Below, piece by piece: positions 55,169-64,000 of a stretch of 64,000 nt of DNA (the stretch's first letter is position 1; each line of letters opens with the position of its first letter). Both the position numbers and the translations under genes were made by a program. The stretch lies in the NCBI GenBank assembly GCA_951213105.1, contig OX578155.1:30644857-30708856 (forward strand), given 5' to 3'. Below the pieces are notes generated by a model, which was not told where the DNA came from, made no database searches, and saw only the letters and a program-made list of their open reading frames with translations. Source of the stretch: Amaurobius ferox. Lineage: Eukaryota; Arthropoda; Arachnida; Araneae; Amaurobiidae.

Positions 55169-55914
55169 CAGGGTGACCACTCAACCTGGAAACCGGGAAA
55201 AGTCAGGGAATTTGGGGAAAATTCTGGGTTTTTTTTTTACTAGTAGTCCATATAAAAACAGAACTGCCCAGTTTGTGTGCCATTTTCGAAAAAAGTTTCC
55301 AAGTATTATGCTGTACGTGTAACCGCTAAATAAAGGTTGTCATGTGTCTATTTGATTCCGTATAAAAGCAAAAATGCGGAGTTTGTTCTCCATTTTGGAC
55401 AAATGTCGCCAAGAATATTATATACATTTTAATATATTTTTTTCTATTTTAATGACATTCTTTTGACATTGCTGAATTGACATTAATTATTCAATAGCTG
55501 TGGCATGTTACAGTGTAGTTATTGCATATCTTTAATGATGTCTGTCATTGTGAGCAATTTGCAATGCCCGTATTTAAGGACATCAGTTTAGACTATTTCT
55601 TTTTATTGTCTTCAATGAAAACCATTAAATTCTTTTAAATATTTCAGTAGTTTAATTTTGCTGCATTTACATGTATTTTTTTTATTAAAAATGTCAAAAT
55701 TTATTTGTAAAAACAAAAAATGTGTATTTTTTTCTCCTGATTTAATATAACTTTTTTTGGATAGTGGAGTTAAATTGTTAAGATTCTTTAATCAAATTTG
55801 TAACTAAATAGGGACGTGCATGCATTTTATGTTAAAATTACTGGTCTGGAATTTCTTTTCAATTCACCTGGAAAAGTCAGGGAATTTCAATATGTCCGAA
55901 GAGTGGCCACTCTG
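55169..55914. mobile_element. MITE with CAGGGTGACCACTC ends
   Basis: Ends CAGGGTGACCACTC and GAGTGGCCACTCTG are inverted repeats with two mismatches. They are flanked by a 5-bp repeat ATATT (55164-55168 and 55915-55919). The homologous uninterrupted sequence is seen in inverted orientation at about 56485-56500, which confirms the insertion. Non-coding. Superfamily uncertain (a 5-bp duplication is unusual). Confidence 0.8.
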
Positions 55915-56009
55915 ATATTCCACATGTCACACAAAATTTAATTTTATATTTACAATTATAATTACAAAACGTTACTTTTTTCAAGAACTTTTAAAATAAG
56001 TTCTTCTCC

Positions 56010-56465
56010 AAATTGAGTGAAGATAATTTCATTTCTTCCTTGCTCAGAGTACAAACTCTCCCAGTTGCAGTAACAGGCTCTACTTTTTGCAAAACGGTCT
56101 CACCTGGCACATGCAATACGTCACTCGGTTGAGGATGAAAGTAAGAGAAGGTCCCTTAGGATGTAGGAAGCTTACTTTATAGTCGCTTGTAACATTATTC
56201 TTCTCAAGAACACATGCAAGCCACCAAGATACTTTATAGACTATATAGTGCCAAATCCAGATTCAATTTTTGCTAAATTAGTTGGTGTAATATAGTCTAA
56301 TGCTGTCACACATTCAGTAAACCGGTGTTCACTACAGTAATAATGCTTAACAAGAAGCCGATTTTCAGAAATTGGGTAAAAAGCATGAAGTTTTTGAGTA
56401 TAGCACAGTTGATGAGTATGAAAGTTCTTGAAAAAGTAACGTTTTGTAATTGATTGTAAATACAA
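56010..56465 (-). pseudogene. Decayed gene of unknown function inside the foldback
   Basis: The minus-strand frame 56465-56241 reads sensible protein (SENRLLVKHYYCSEHRFTE, ALDYITPTNLAKIESG). After a stop it continues in other frames with EKNNVTSDYKVSFLHPKG and HPQPSDVLHVPG, ending TATGRVCTLSKEE. The pattern of a hydrophobic FLHPKG block followed by a conserved proline/aspartate stretch and a LSxxE tail resembles C-termini of transposon-associated proteins in arthropods and cnidarians, but I cannot name the family. Confidence 0.45.
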
Positions 56466-57243
56466 AATTAAATTTTGAGTGACATATGTGAAATATTAAG
56501 TGTGTAGCTGAATGTTTGAAACAACTGGTTAATGAGTTATGTACTAAGTATATGTCATTCCGTGTCAAATTAATTAATGGTTTGAACCTTGAAACCTCAG
56601 AAATTGATCATTTTTGGTACAGTGATAGTACCAGTAAAGTTTATAAAAACGGTAAAATTTCAGATTTTGGGGGCACTTAGAATTTCAGTTATTTACTTTT
56701 TTAAAAAAAAGCCAAATCTAGCAATGTTTAGAAATCTTTAAACAGTTGTAAATCAAAAAATATTTTACACAGAGAGCTCAATTTAGTGTCGTTCTTTTGT
56801 TTTCGATGAGCCTTAATTTGATATACAACATGATTACGGTATTCTATCTTTTTTTTAAATTGGAGTTTTTAAAAAATTACAAACTAAATATTTTTTTTTT
56901 TAGAAAATCCAAAAAAAACTGATTTCTCTTAAAAAATATATATTTTTTAAAGACATTAAGGGACTATTTGTGTGCCAAATTTCATAGTCGGTCGTTAAAG
57001 GGTTCCTATGGAAATTAAATTTTTTGTAATTACATTTAGCTAATTTCACTTTTAGTTTAATACAAAAAAAAATAATTTTCATAGGAACCCATTGGCTTCC
57101 CATTATGAAACTTGGCATACAAGTAGTCCATAAAGCATATATTTTTTTCAAAAAAATTAAAAGGGGTGTTTTTGAGATTAAAAAAAAAAAAATTTTTAAG
57201 CTTTTCAAAAAATTCAAATTTGAAATAGTATAGTCATGTTATA

Positions 57244-58327
57244 CGAGGCATGTTTTTTATGTAAGTACCGTTTTGCGATTCCGCCGCAGCAGCGCTACGG
57301 TCGGCGTTCCGCGCATGCGCGCTGGTTACCTACATCTCTTGTCTACGCACTGACGCCATTACAGTCTGATTCTTCATTGTATACGTTGTTTACTGAGTGT
57401 TTAAGATGCCTCCGACAATCGTGAGTCCCGCCGATTGTGAAGTACGGACTGTTATACGATTTCTTAGTGCTAAAGGCGTAAAACCGATCGATATTCATCG
57501 TGAGATCTGTGAAGTTTACGGACAAAACATTATGAGTGATGGAATGGTAAGGAAATGGGTGAGAGCATTTAAAGATGGCCGCACAAATGTGCATGATGAA
57601 GAACGGAGTGGGCGTCCTTCGGTCTTTAATGAAGATTTGGTGCAGAAAGTGGAAGAAAAGGTGAGAGAAAACAGACGCTTTACAATTTCATCAATGTGCG
57701 ACTGGTTTCCTCAATATTCTCGTAGTGTTTTGTATCGCATTGTGACCGAGAACTTGAATTACCGGAAATTGTGTTCACGTTGGGTTCCAAAAATGTTGAC
57801 GGATTTGCACAAAACCCAACGTTTAGGCAGTGCATTGACTTTCCTTGAGCGGTACCACAATGAAGGTGAAGATTTTTTAGACCAAATTGTTACTGGTGAC
57901 GAAACATGGGTGGCCTACGTCACACCAGAATCAAAACAACAATCCATGGAATGGCGACATTCATCATCACCCAAAAGAGTGAAGTTTAAGCAAACAATTT
58001 CTGCCCGGAAAATCATGTGCACAGTTTTTTGGGACAAAAAAGGAGTATTGCTAGTGGAGTTTCTGCCTCGTAATGAGACAATCAATGCAGCGTCTTATTG
58101 TGAGACATTGAACAATCTGCGTCGTGCAATCCAGAACAAAAGACGTGGCAAGTTGAGTAAGGGTATCGTTTTGCTGCATGACAATGCCCGTCCACATGTG
58201 GCTAAACGGACCACATTGTGGCTAATCATGTGGCTAAGGTACAGGCTTTCATGTAGAAATAAAATTATTGCGATATCTTTGCACGTCTTTTTTTAATTCC
58301 AAAACGGTACTTAAAAAACATGCCTCG
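57244..58327 (+). mobile_element. mariner element with internal deletion
   Basis: The ends CGAGGCATGTTTTTTATGTA and (reverse complement of the right end) CGAGGCATGTTTTTTAAGTA are inverted repeats, flanked by TA (57242-57243 and 58328-58329) as for all mariners. At 1084 bp it is about 200 bp shorter than a standard mariner. Confidence 0.92.
57397..58296 (+). pseudogene. mariner transposase, C-terminally deleted
   Basis: 299 codons compared with about 345 for the family. The N-terminal paired helix-turn-helix DNA-binding region is intact (DGMVRKWVRAFKDGRTNV). The WVPKML motif and the first two catalytic aspartates are present: D168 in VTGDETWV and D262 in LHDNARPH. The third aspartate, expected 34 residues later (YSPDL motif), is gone: after HVAKRT the frame jumps to unrelated residues. 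A short direct repeat CATGTGGCTAA near 58196 and 58227 marks the probable deletion point. It may bind its ends but should not cut DNA. Confidence 0.9.
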
Positions 58328-58744
58328 TATATCAAATTAAGACTCATTAAAAGCAAAAGAAAATGACACTAATTTGAGCTCTCTAGGTTAAATAGTTTTT
58401 GATCTACAGCTGTTTAAAGATTTCAAAACTTTGGCAGATTTCGCTTTTTTGAAAGTCAATAACTGAAAAACTAAGAGCCCAAAATATCTGAAATTTTGCA
58501 TTTTTTGTTGTCTTGATAAATACAATAAATAAACACTTTCATCTATGTTGCAAAGTGTTAAAAAGGAAAATATTTCATTATGAACAAGAGTACATTTTGA
58601 AATTGACACTGAAAAAAATGTGAAAACATGAATAATAGTCGAATTTTCATTAAAAAAATCGTACAGAAAAGTCTTATTTATAAGCATTTAAAAAATGATA
58701 TTTCGATAAAAATTTTTTAAATAAATGAGTTGAAGAATTAAAAA

Positions 58745-58952
58745 AAATATATACTAGGAAGAAATTTTAAAATAATATGCTACTTAGAACAAATTAAAAA
58801 AAAGTTGATACAGGGGTGAAATGTTAAAAAACACAATACTAAATTAAAATAATTTGATACTTTAAGAAAATAAAAAAAAATACTCGGAAGAAGTAAAAAA
58901 AGCCTTATACTTAAAAGAAAATAAATAGGATACGTACAAGAAATAAAAACAC
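58745..58952. repeat. Dispersed repeat, copy B
   Basis: Second copy of 53669-53890, ending exactly where the DNA polymerase relic begins. Confidence 0.7.
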
Positions 58953-60739
58953 ACCCAAGAACATTTTACAAGTGATCAAGTGGATTTAGTGACTAGAAAG
59001 GGTGTTTACCCCTATTCTTATATGGATTGTGCTACCAAGTTTGAAGAAACGAGCTTACCCACTAAAGAGGCCTTCTTTGATGATTTAAATCGAGAGGAGG
59101 TCTCTGATGATGCCTATGCCTATGCTCAACATGTTTGGACATCTTTAAAGATAAAGAATATGGGGGAATATCATGACTTGCACATAAAAACTGATATTCT
59201 TCTATTAACGGACATTTTTGAGAATTTCCGTGATTTGACAATTGATTCCGTGATTTGAATTATTATGGAATAGATGCTGCCCACTATTTAACATTACCAT
59301 CTCTTGCCTGGAATGCAGCCTTGAAGATGAGTGGAGTATCATTAGAACTGATTACAGATCCTGATATGTACTTATTTTTAGAAGAAGGTATTAGAGACGG
59401 TATTAGTGTTATTAGTAAACGTCTAAGCCAGGCTAATAATAAGTATTTGGAACATTATGATTCTGCAAAACCTAGCAAGTATATAATGTACCTAGATGCT
59501 AATAATTTTTATGGATGGGCACTAAGCCCTGTATCGAATTTTAGATGGTTTGATTATCAAGATATTCAGAACTTTGATCCACTTGCTGTTGAAGATGACT
59601 CACCTGTGGGATATATTATCGAAGCGGATATAGACTATCCCCATGATTTGCATGATAAGCATAATGATTATCCTCTGGCACCCGAAAGAGTTCATATCAC
59701 CCCATCTCTGATTTCGGAGTATAGCCGGAATTTATCTGAAGAAATGAATTTGAAAATATGCAAGGACCAGATCAAATTAACACATAATTTGAATCATAAG
59801 GTTAAATATGTTCTGCATTATAGAAATTTAAAACAGTATATGAAGCTAGGGATAAAACTTGTGAAAATCCATCGAGTATTAACTTTTAAGCAAGAGCCCT
59901 GGTTGAAGCCCTATGTACAATTTAACACTGAGAAGAGAACGCTGGCAAAAAATTCCTTTGAAAAAGATCTGTTCAAACTTATGAATAACGCAGTGTTTGG
60001 AAAAACTATGGAAAACTTGAGAAAAAGAATGGATTTTAAGCTAGTACAGACTGAGAAGAGACTGAAAAAATTACTTGCATCATAAGCCTTACACTCCTTC
60101 AAAATATTTAATGAAGATCTGGTAGCAGTTCATATGCATAAGACTCATTTGAAACTGAATAAACCCATCTATGCAGGTTTTTCAGTACTGGACTTCAGTA
60201 AAACACTTATGTATGAGTTTCATTATGATTTTATTAAGAAGATGTATGGAAGCCGAGCCGAATTGCTTCTTACAGACACCGATTCCCTGTGCTATGAAAT
60301 TGACACAGAGGATATTTACAAAGATTTTGAAAGTTATGAAGACTATTTTGACTTTTCGGATTATCCTCCAACACATCCACTTCATTCCAATAAGAATAAA
60401 ATAAGGATTGGAAAAATAAAAGACGAGTTGAATGGAACTCCTGCCGTGGAATTTGTAGGCCTAAGATCGAAAATGTACAGCCTGAAAACACTCTTCACGG
60501 ACAAAAAGACTGCTAAAGGTGTTAATAAGTATGTTGTAAAAAAACACATCCATCATGAAGATTATTATAATTGCCTAACAAAGCGAAGACATAATAGAGT
60601 GGAACAATTTAAAATTGCAAGTAAACATCAGATGTATACTGTGAAGCAAATTAAAATGGGGTTATCCCCTTATGATGATAAGCGACATATCTTAAAGGAT
60701 GGTATCAAGAGCCTAGCATACGGTCATTATCAAATTTAA
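58953..60739 (+). pseudogene. Protein-primed-type family B DNA polymerase relic (Polinton/adintovirus-like)
   Basis: Three collinear segments (58959-59258, 59255-60085, 60134-60739) encode one DNA_pol_B_2 type polymerase lacking its N-terminal exonuclease part. The palm motifs are visible: motif A in YLDANNFYGWAL (Asp codon at 59495), motif B around NNAVFGKTMEN (about 59980), motif C TDTDS (about 60272-60286). The first break is a 20-bp tandem duplication (59226-59245 repeated from 59246) that shifts the frame. The second is an in-frame TAA at 60083. Such polymerases replicate Polinton/Maverick transposons and adintoviruses. None of their other genes (capsid, integrase, protease) is visible in the window, so this is a fragment of an endogenised element. 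Confidence 0.85.
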
Positions 60740-61746
60740 ATGAGCAGACCATGCTAGATTGAATTGTGGCGATGTATCCTATACACCGGGTGGAGGTGGG
60801 CCCACAATTAAAAAAAATATATATATATTTCTAACAGCATCTATTTTATGAAAGAGACATTACCACATTTAGATAGTTGGAAACTTACACTGACTAGATA
60901 CACACACCCACCGATACACCCAATTCCCGAAATTCTGCTACTTTAAAAACACACCTTTTTGGCCACATTTTTGTAAAAACACATATTTTTGTTGTTTTTT
61001 TAACGTTTTTGCAACATTTTGTGCGAAATGTTAATTTTGCCCATTACCACATTTTTAGTAGCATTTTTGTCAAAACGCACATTTTTCTGTAAAAAAATTA
61101 CAAAAGTGTGAAAACCCATGTTAATTCCCATAGAGAAATTAACATTTTGGAAAAAATCGCAAAATGTTAATTTCGCCCATAACCACATTTTTTGTTGCTT
61201 TTTTACGTTTTTGAGACATTTTGTGCAAAATGTTAATTTTTCCCTTTACCACATTTTTTTTTAAAAAAAAATTACAAATGTGTGAAAACCCATGTTAATT
61301 CCCATAGAGAAATTAACATTTTGAAAAAAACGTCGCAAAATGTTAATTTTGACTATTACCACATTTTATTTTTTTTATATCTTTTGGAACATTTTGTATA
61401 AAATGTTAATTTTTCCCATTACCACATTTTTAAAAAAATATTACAAAAGTGCAAAACCTACATTTGTTTATTTTGCTACTAAAAATATCTAATCCATCAT
61501 AACCTTTAATTGACATCCTCTCTTCATGGAAAGTCACGTGCTGGTGGAAGTTCCGCCCCTCCTCATGGGGTGTGCCTATGCTTCAACATGGGAAAATTAG
61601 CACCGCAATTGACCCCATGTTAAAGTATCGCACCGCGTGAGCCAGAACCCCCTACTACTGTGTTTACTGATTTGCACTCCTGCACTTTCGTTTTTATTAT
61701 TTTAATACACGTGTATATATATATATATGTGTGTGTGTGTGTATAC
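60740..61746. other. Non-coding stretch with tandem repeats
   Basis: No gene is supported; see the repeat at 60955-61470 and a TA/GT run at 61714-61742. Confidence 0.45.
60955..61470. repeat. Tandem/inverted repeat, AATGTTAATTT type
   Basis: AAAATGTTAATTTTGCCCAT followed by TACCACATTTTT recurs at about 61021, 61157, 61220, 61334 and 61400, with a long period near 180 bp. CCCATGTTAATTCCCATAGA followed by GAAATTAACATTTTG occurs twice (about 61118 and 61289). Confidence 0.8.
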
Positions 61747-62084
61747 AGTGATCCCTCACTTATGAACGTTTTTTCCGCGGTCCCGACCAGGGGTATAGGA
61801 AAACAATGATAACTCTTATTCATTTATGCGCCGCACTAAAAAAGCACCTCTCACTTATGCGAGTCGCAAAATGAATTTTCACATTTCAAAAAGTAGGTTC
61901 CTCAAGTAGTCTGGTGTTGCTTATCGCAAGAATTTTACCCTTTTTGTTCTGCTTCTACGAATGCATTCCCTCGCCCTTCCCAAGGCCACCTTACGGCCTG
62001 GGTTAGTACGGTACGTACCACGTGGCATTGATCGGTAACGAAAGAACAATCTTTGGAGTTTTGGTTAGATGGTTACGTTTTAAA

Positions 62085-63130
62085 ATGGGGAAAAGTACGA
62101 AATTGTCGCTTTCGTTTAAAATGGATGTTATTAAAAATTCGAAGAAAATTCTTACACCTCGAAAAAAATTTTAGCGGAGCATTTTAATGTGCCAGAATCG
62201 ACATTGAGAGGGATTTTTAAAAATCGGGAGACGATAATAGTAACTCATCGAGAATGTGGAATTCAGTCGAAGAAAAGAAGTAGAATTCAAGGCAGAAAGT
62301 ACGAAGAATTTGAGAAAGTTTTGGTGCTATGGTTTAACCCTTTCGGGACGGCGGCATTCCGGAGCTGTCGCGGCCCAAAGGACGACGCGCTTCGCTTCCG
62401 AACTGGTCGAAAAGGACGGAGCATTTTTTGCGCTAAGCCTAACTCTCGAAAAAAATTCACTGAAAATCACGTATTCAACACAGAAATCTACTTTTCACAG
62501 GAATAAAAGAAATATTTATGTTCTATTTGATGTATAATATTCATACAAATCTGAATACAAAATACTCGTTAGTTGCTCCCATTCTTTTATCCGAAATAAA
62601 CGAATAATTTCACTGCCTCTAAAACCCAAACAAAAAAAAAAATACTCTCTTATATTCCTATGATTCACCAACGAAATCATAACGCTGCAATAAAAATAAA
62701 AACCGAAACTCAATTATAAAATTGTTGATGCTACGAGAATTGCTCTGTTGGTTTATGTTACAAAATGATTTTCACCGCTCCAAATGGAGAAATAATTCAT
62801 TCGATCCTCTTCTGCCAAGGTCATGCCTCTGCAAAATGCATTGAAGTTAGTTCCATGGACAAGTAACGCCATCTAGTTCACAAATTAAAACGTTCTGCGT
62901 ACTGGCACTTATGCGTGCCACTATCCGCTTGCGGTAAAATTTCCTCTGGCCCGAATGAGTGCCGTTCGTCCTTGAATGCATGTTCGCATCTGGCACCTGG
63001 GCGTGCCATTCGTCGCGAAAGGGTTAAGGAAGTTCGTGCCTCGAACATTCCTCTGTTAACGTTGAGCTTCTAAGGGTGAAGGCCGTACAGTTGTCAAAGC
63101 GTTTTGAAATGGAAAACTATTCTGCATCAC
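62085..63130 (+). pseudogene. pogo/Tigger transposase relic split by a MITE
   Basis: From ATG 62085 the start of a CENP-B-type N-terminal helix-turn-helix is read (FKMDVIKNSKK). One base is lost in the A-run at 62162-62168, after which the frame continues AEHFNVPESTLRGIFKNR and the Tc5/CENP-B DNA-binding part ending KYEEFEKVLVLWF. There the MITE (62338-63023) interrupts the phenylalanine codon region. Beyond it KEVRASNIPLL continues, and after another frame change RVKAVQLSKRFEM. The catalytic DDE domain is absent. Confidence 0.8.
62338..63023. mobile_element. piggyBac-like MITE, 686 bp
   Basis: The ends CCCTTTCGGGACG and CGTCGCGAAAGGG are 13-bp inverted repeats with one mismatch, flanked by TTAA (62334-62337 and 63024-63027). 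CCCTTT ends with TTAA duplication are the piggyBac signature. Subterminal repeats of CTGGCAC...GTGCCA type are near the right end. No transposase. Removal restores the host reading frame across the site. Confidence 0.88.
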
Positions 63131-63139
63131 ATGGACCCA

Positions 63140-63800
63140 GGTAGCACAAATACGTAATTCTTACGTATCAAGCAATACGTAATCTTTACGTGTCAGGCCA
63201 TACGTAATTATTACGCAAAAATGGTACGTTAGAATACGGTATACCAACCGTTATAAAAAAGGTTATTATTACGTATCCTTATACATTATTATTACGTATC
63301 CTTATACGTTAATATTACGTATATTCACATACGTTATTATTACGTATATGCACATACGTGTTTATTACGTATCCATATACGTTATTATTACGTATATCCA
63401 CATACGTTATTATTACGTACACCCACATACATTATTATTACGTATCCACATACGTTATTATTATGTATATCCACATGTGTTATTATTACGTATCCAGATA
63501 CATGTTAATTACGTATCACATACGTGTATATTACGTATATCCACATACGTTATTATTACGTATCCAGATACATGTTTATTACATATCATATACGTGTATA
63601 TTACGTATATTCACATACGTGTTTATAACGTGTTCCCATATGTATTTGTGCGTTCCCATACGCATTTATAATGTATTCCCATACATATTTATATTGTGTT
63701 TCTACATGTATTTATTACATGTTTATATTGTGTTTCTACACGTATTTATTACGTGTTTATATTGTGTTTCTACACGTATTTATTACGTGTTTATATACAT
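63140..63800. repeat. TACGTA-rich minisatellite
   Basis: About 25 units of roughly 25 bp built from ATTATTACGTATCC and ACATACGTT-like pieces. TACGTA, a self-complementary hexamer, recurs throughout. Units degrade to the right into CACGTATTTATTACGTG forms. Confidence 0.92.
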
Positions 63801-64000
63801 ATTTATCACACATTGGACAACTCTACAGAATAGTGCATGTTGCAGACATGATATTTACAAAGTTTTATGCATCTTTGTAAAACAAACATATTGAGTCAGG
63901 TGAATATATTTTTATAATAGATGTCAAATTTTCAGATTGTGTTGATTTCAATAATGTACTTGAATTTATAAATTTAAAATCAACACAATCTGAAACAGTA
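63801..64000. other. Non-coding window end with hairpin
   Basis: No gene is supported. TTCAGATTGTGTTGATTT (63931-63948) is the exact reverse complement of 63977-63994, with a 28-nt loop. Confidence 0.7.

Larger units (their letters stand above)
56400..58500. repeat. Foldback unit, copy 2, interrupted by mariner
   Basis: 56400-56552 is the reverse complement of 55073-55168 plus 55915-56000. 56553-57241 repeats the left arm of unit A and its centre. The right arm resumes after the mariner at 58330 and ends near 58500. The two copies together form one large inverted structure from 54358 to 58500. Confidence 0.75.
61747..63130 (+). mobile_element. pogo/Tigger-like transposon, partial
   Basis: The left end CAGTGATCCCTCACTTATGA after a TA resembles Tigger terminal repeats (CAGTxATCCCTCG...). 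About 340 bp downstream begins a pogo-type transposase frame. The element is interrupted by a piggyBac-like MITE and its right half is lost where the minisatellite begins. No right end was found in the window. Confidence 0.7.

Noticed and set aside
63348..63894. Three long overlapping open frames (69-178 codons) over the minisatellite
   Set aside because: They are translations of a short tandem repeat; the repeated Tyr/Ile/Val-rich peptide in all three frames is an artefact of unit length and composition.

Overview
This window looks like AT-rich nuclear DNA from an animal, most likely an arthropod and possibly a chelicerate such as a spider. That is inferred from the types of repeats present (arthropod-style mariner, copia elements primed by tRNA halves, ZMYM1-like hAT relics, multi-finger C2H2 genes) and is not proven by any single sequence. 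There are no operons and no long multi-exon host gene. Most of the interpretable sequence is transposable elements, their relics and tandem repeats. The best candidate host gene is a single-exon nine-finger C2H2 zinc-finger gene at 6683-7687.

Layout. 1-2457 is AT-rich with a short tandem repeat. 2466-4970, 11488-13584 and 39408-40997 are three copies of one non-autonomous hAT-type transposon family (ends CATAGGCGCCGA, each with its own perfect 8-bp target duplication); a truncated fourth copy is at 33976-34518. These copies carry a tRNA-headed SINE and a hairpin module at the same internal place. 5302-5693 is a related SINE whose head is a 5S rRNA, with a 10-bp target duplication. 6683-7687 is the zinc-finger gene, followed by decayed fingers. 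19481-27168 is a complete copia retrotransposon (1.0-kb LTRs, GTTTT duplication, initiator tRNA-Met half-molecule primer site). 28178-31040 holds weak candidate exons. 33270-33985, 50703-51003 and 54085-54285 are hAT transposase relics. 36250-36756 is a small hAT MITE.

41830-43479 is a TTAA-flanked DNA transposon with a MULE/Kolobok-like transposase tail. It abuts a roughly 150-bp tandem array that is interrupted at 44369-48582 by a second copia element on the minus strand. That element has apparently identical LTRs and an AATTT duplication, its primer site matches the anticodon half of elongator tRNA-Met, and its RNase H domain is missing. 51960-52500 is a decayed C2H2 zinc-finger gene. 53215-53573 and 54358-58500 are large inverted repeats; the second surrounds a decayed gene and has been hit by a MITE (55169-55914) and an internally deleted mariner (57244-58327). 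58953-60739 is a broken protein-primed-type family B DNA polymerase of the Polinton/adintovirus kind. 61747-63130 is a pogo/Tigger-like element whose transposase is split by a piggyBac-like MITE at TTAA. 63150-63800 is a TACGTA-rich minisatellite.

How it fits together: the window records successive nested insertions, many of which can be ordered because target duplications are intact. Apart from the zinc-finger gene, the first copia element (one frameshift) and the second copia ORF (intact but lacking RNase H), the coding sequences are visibly broken.
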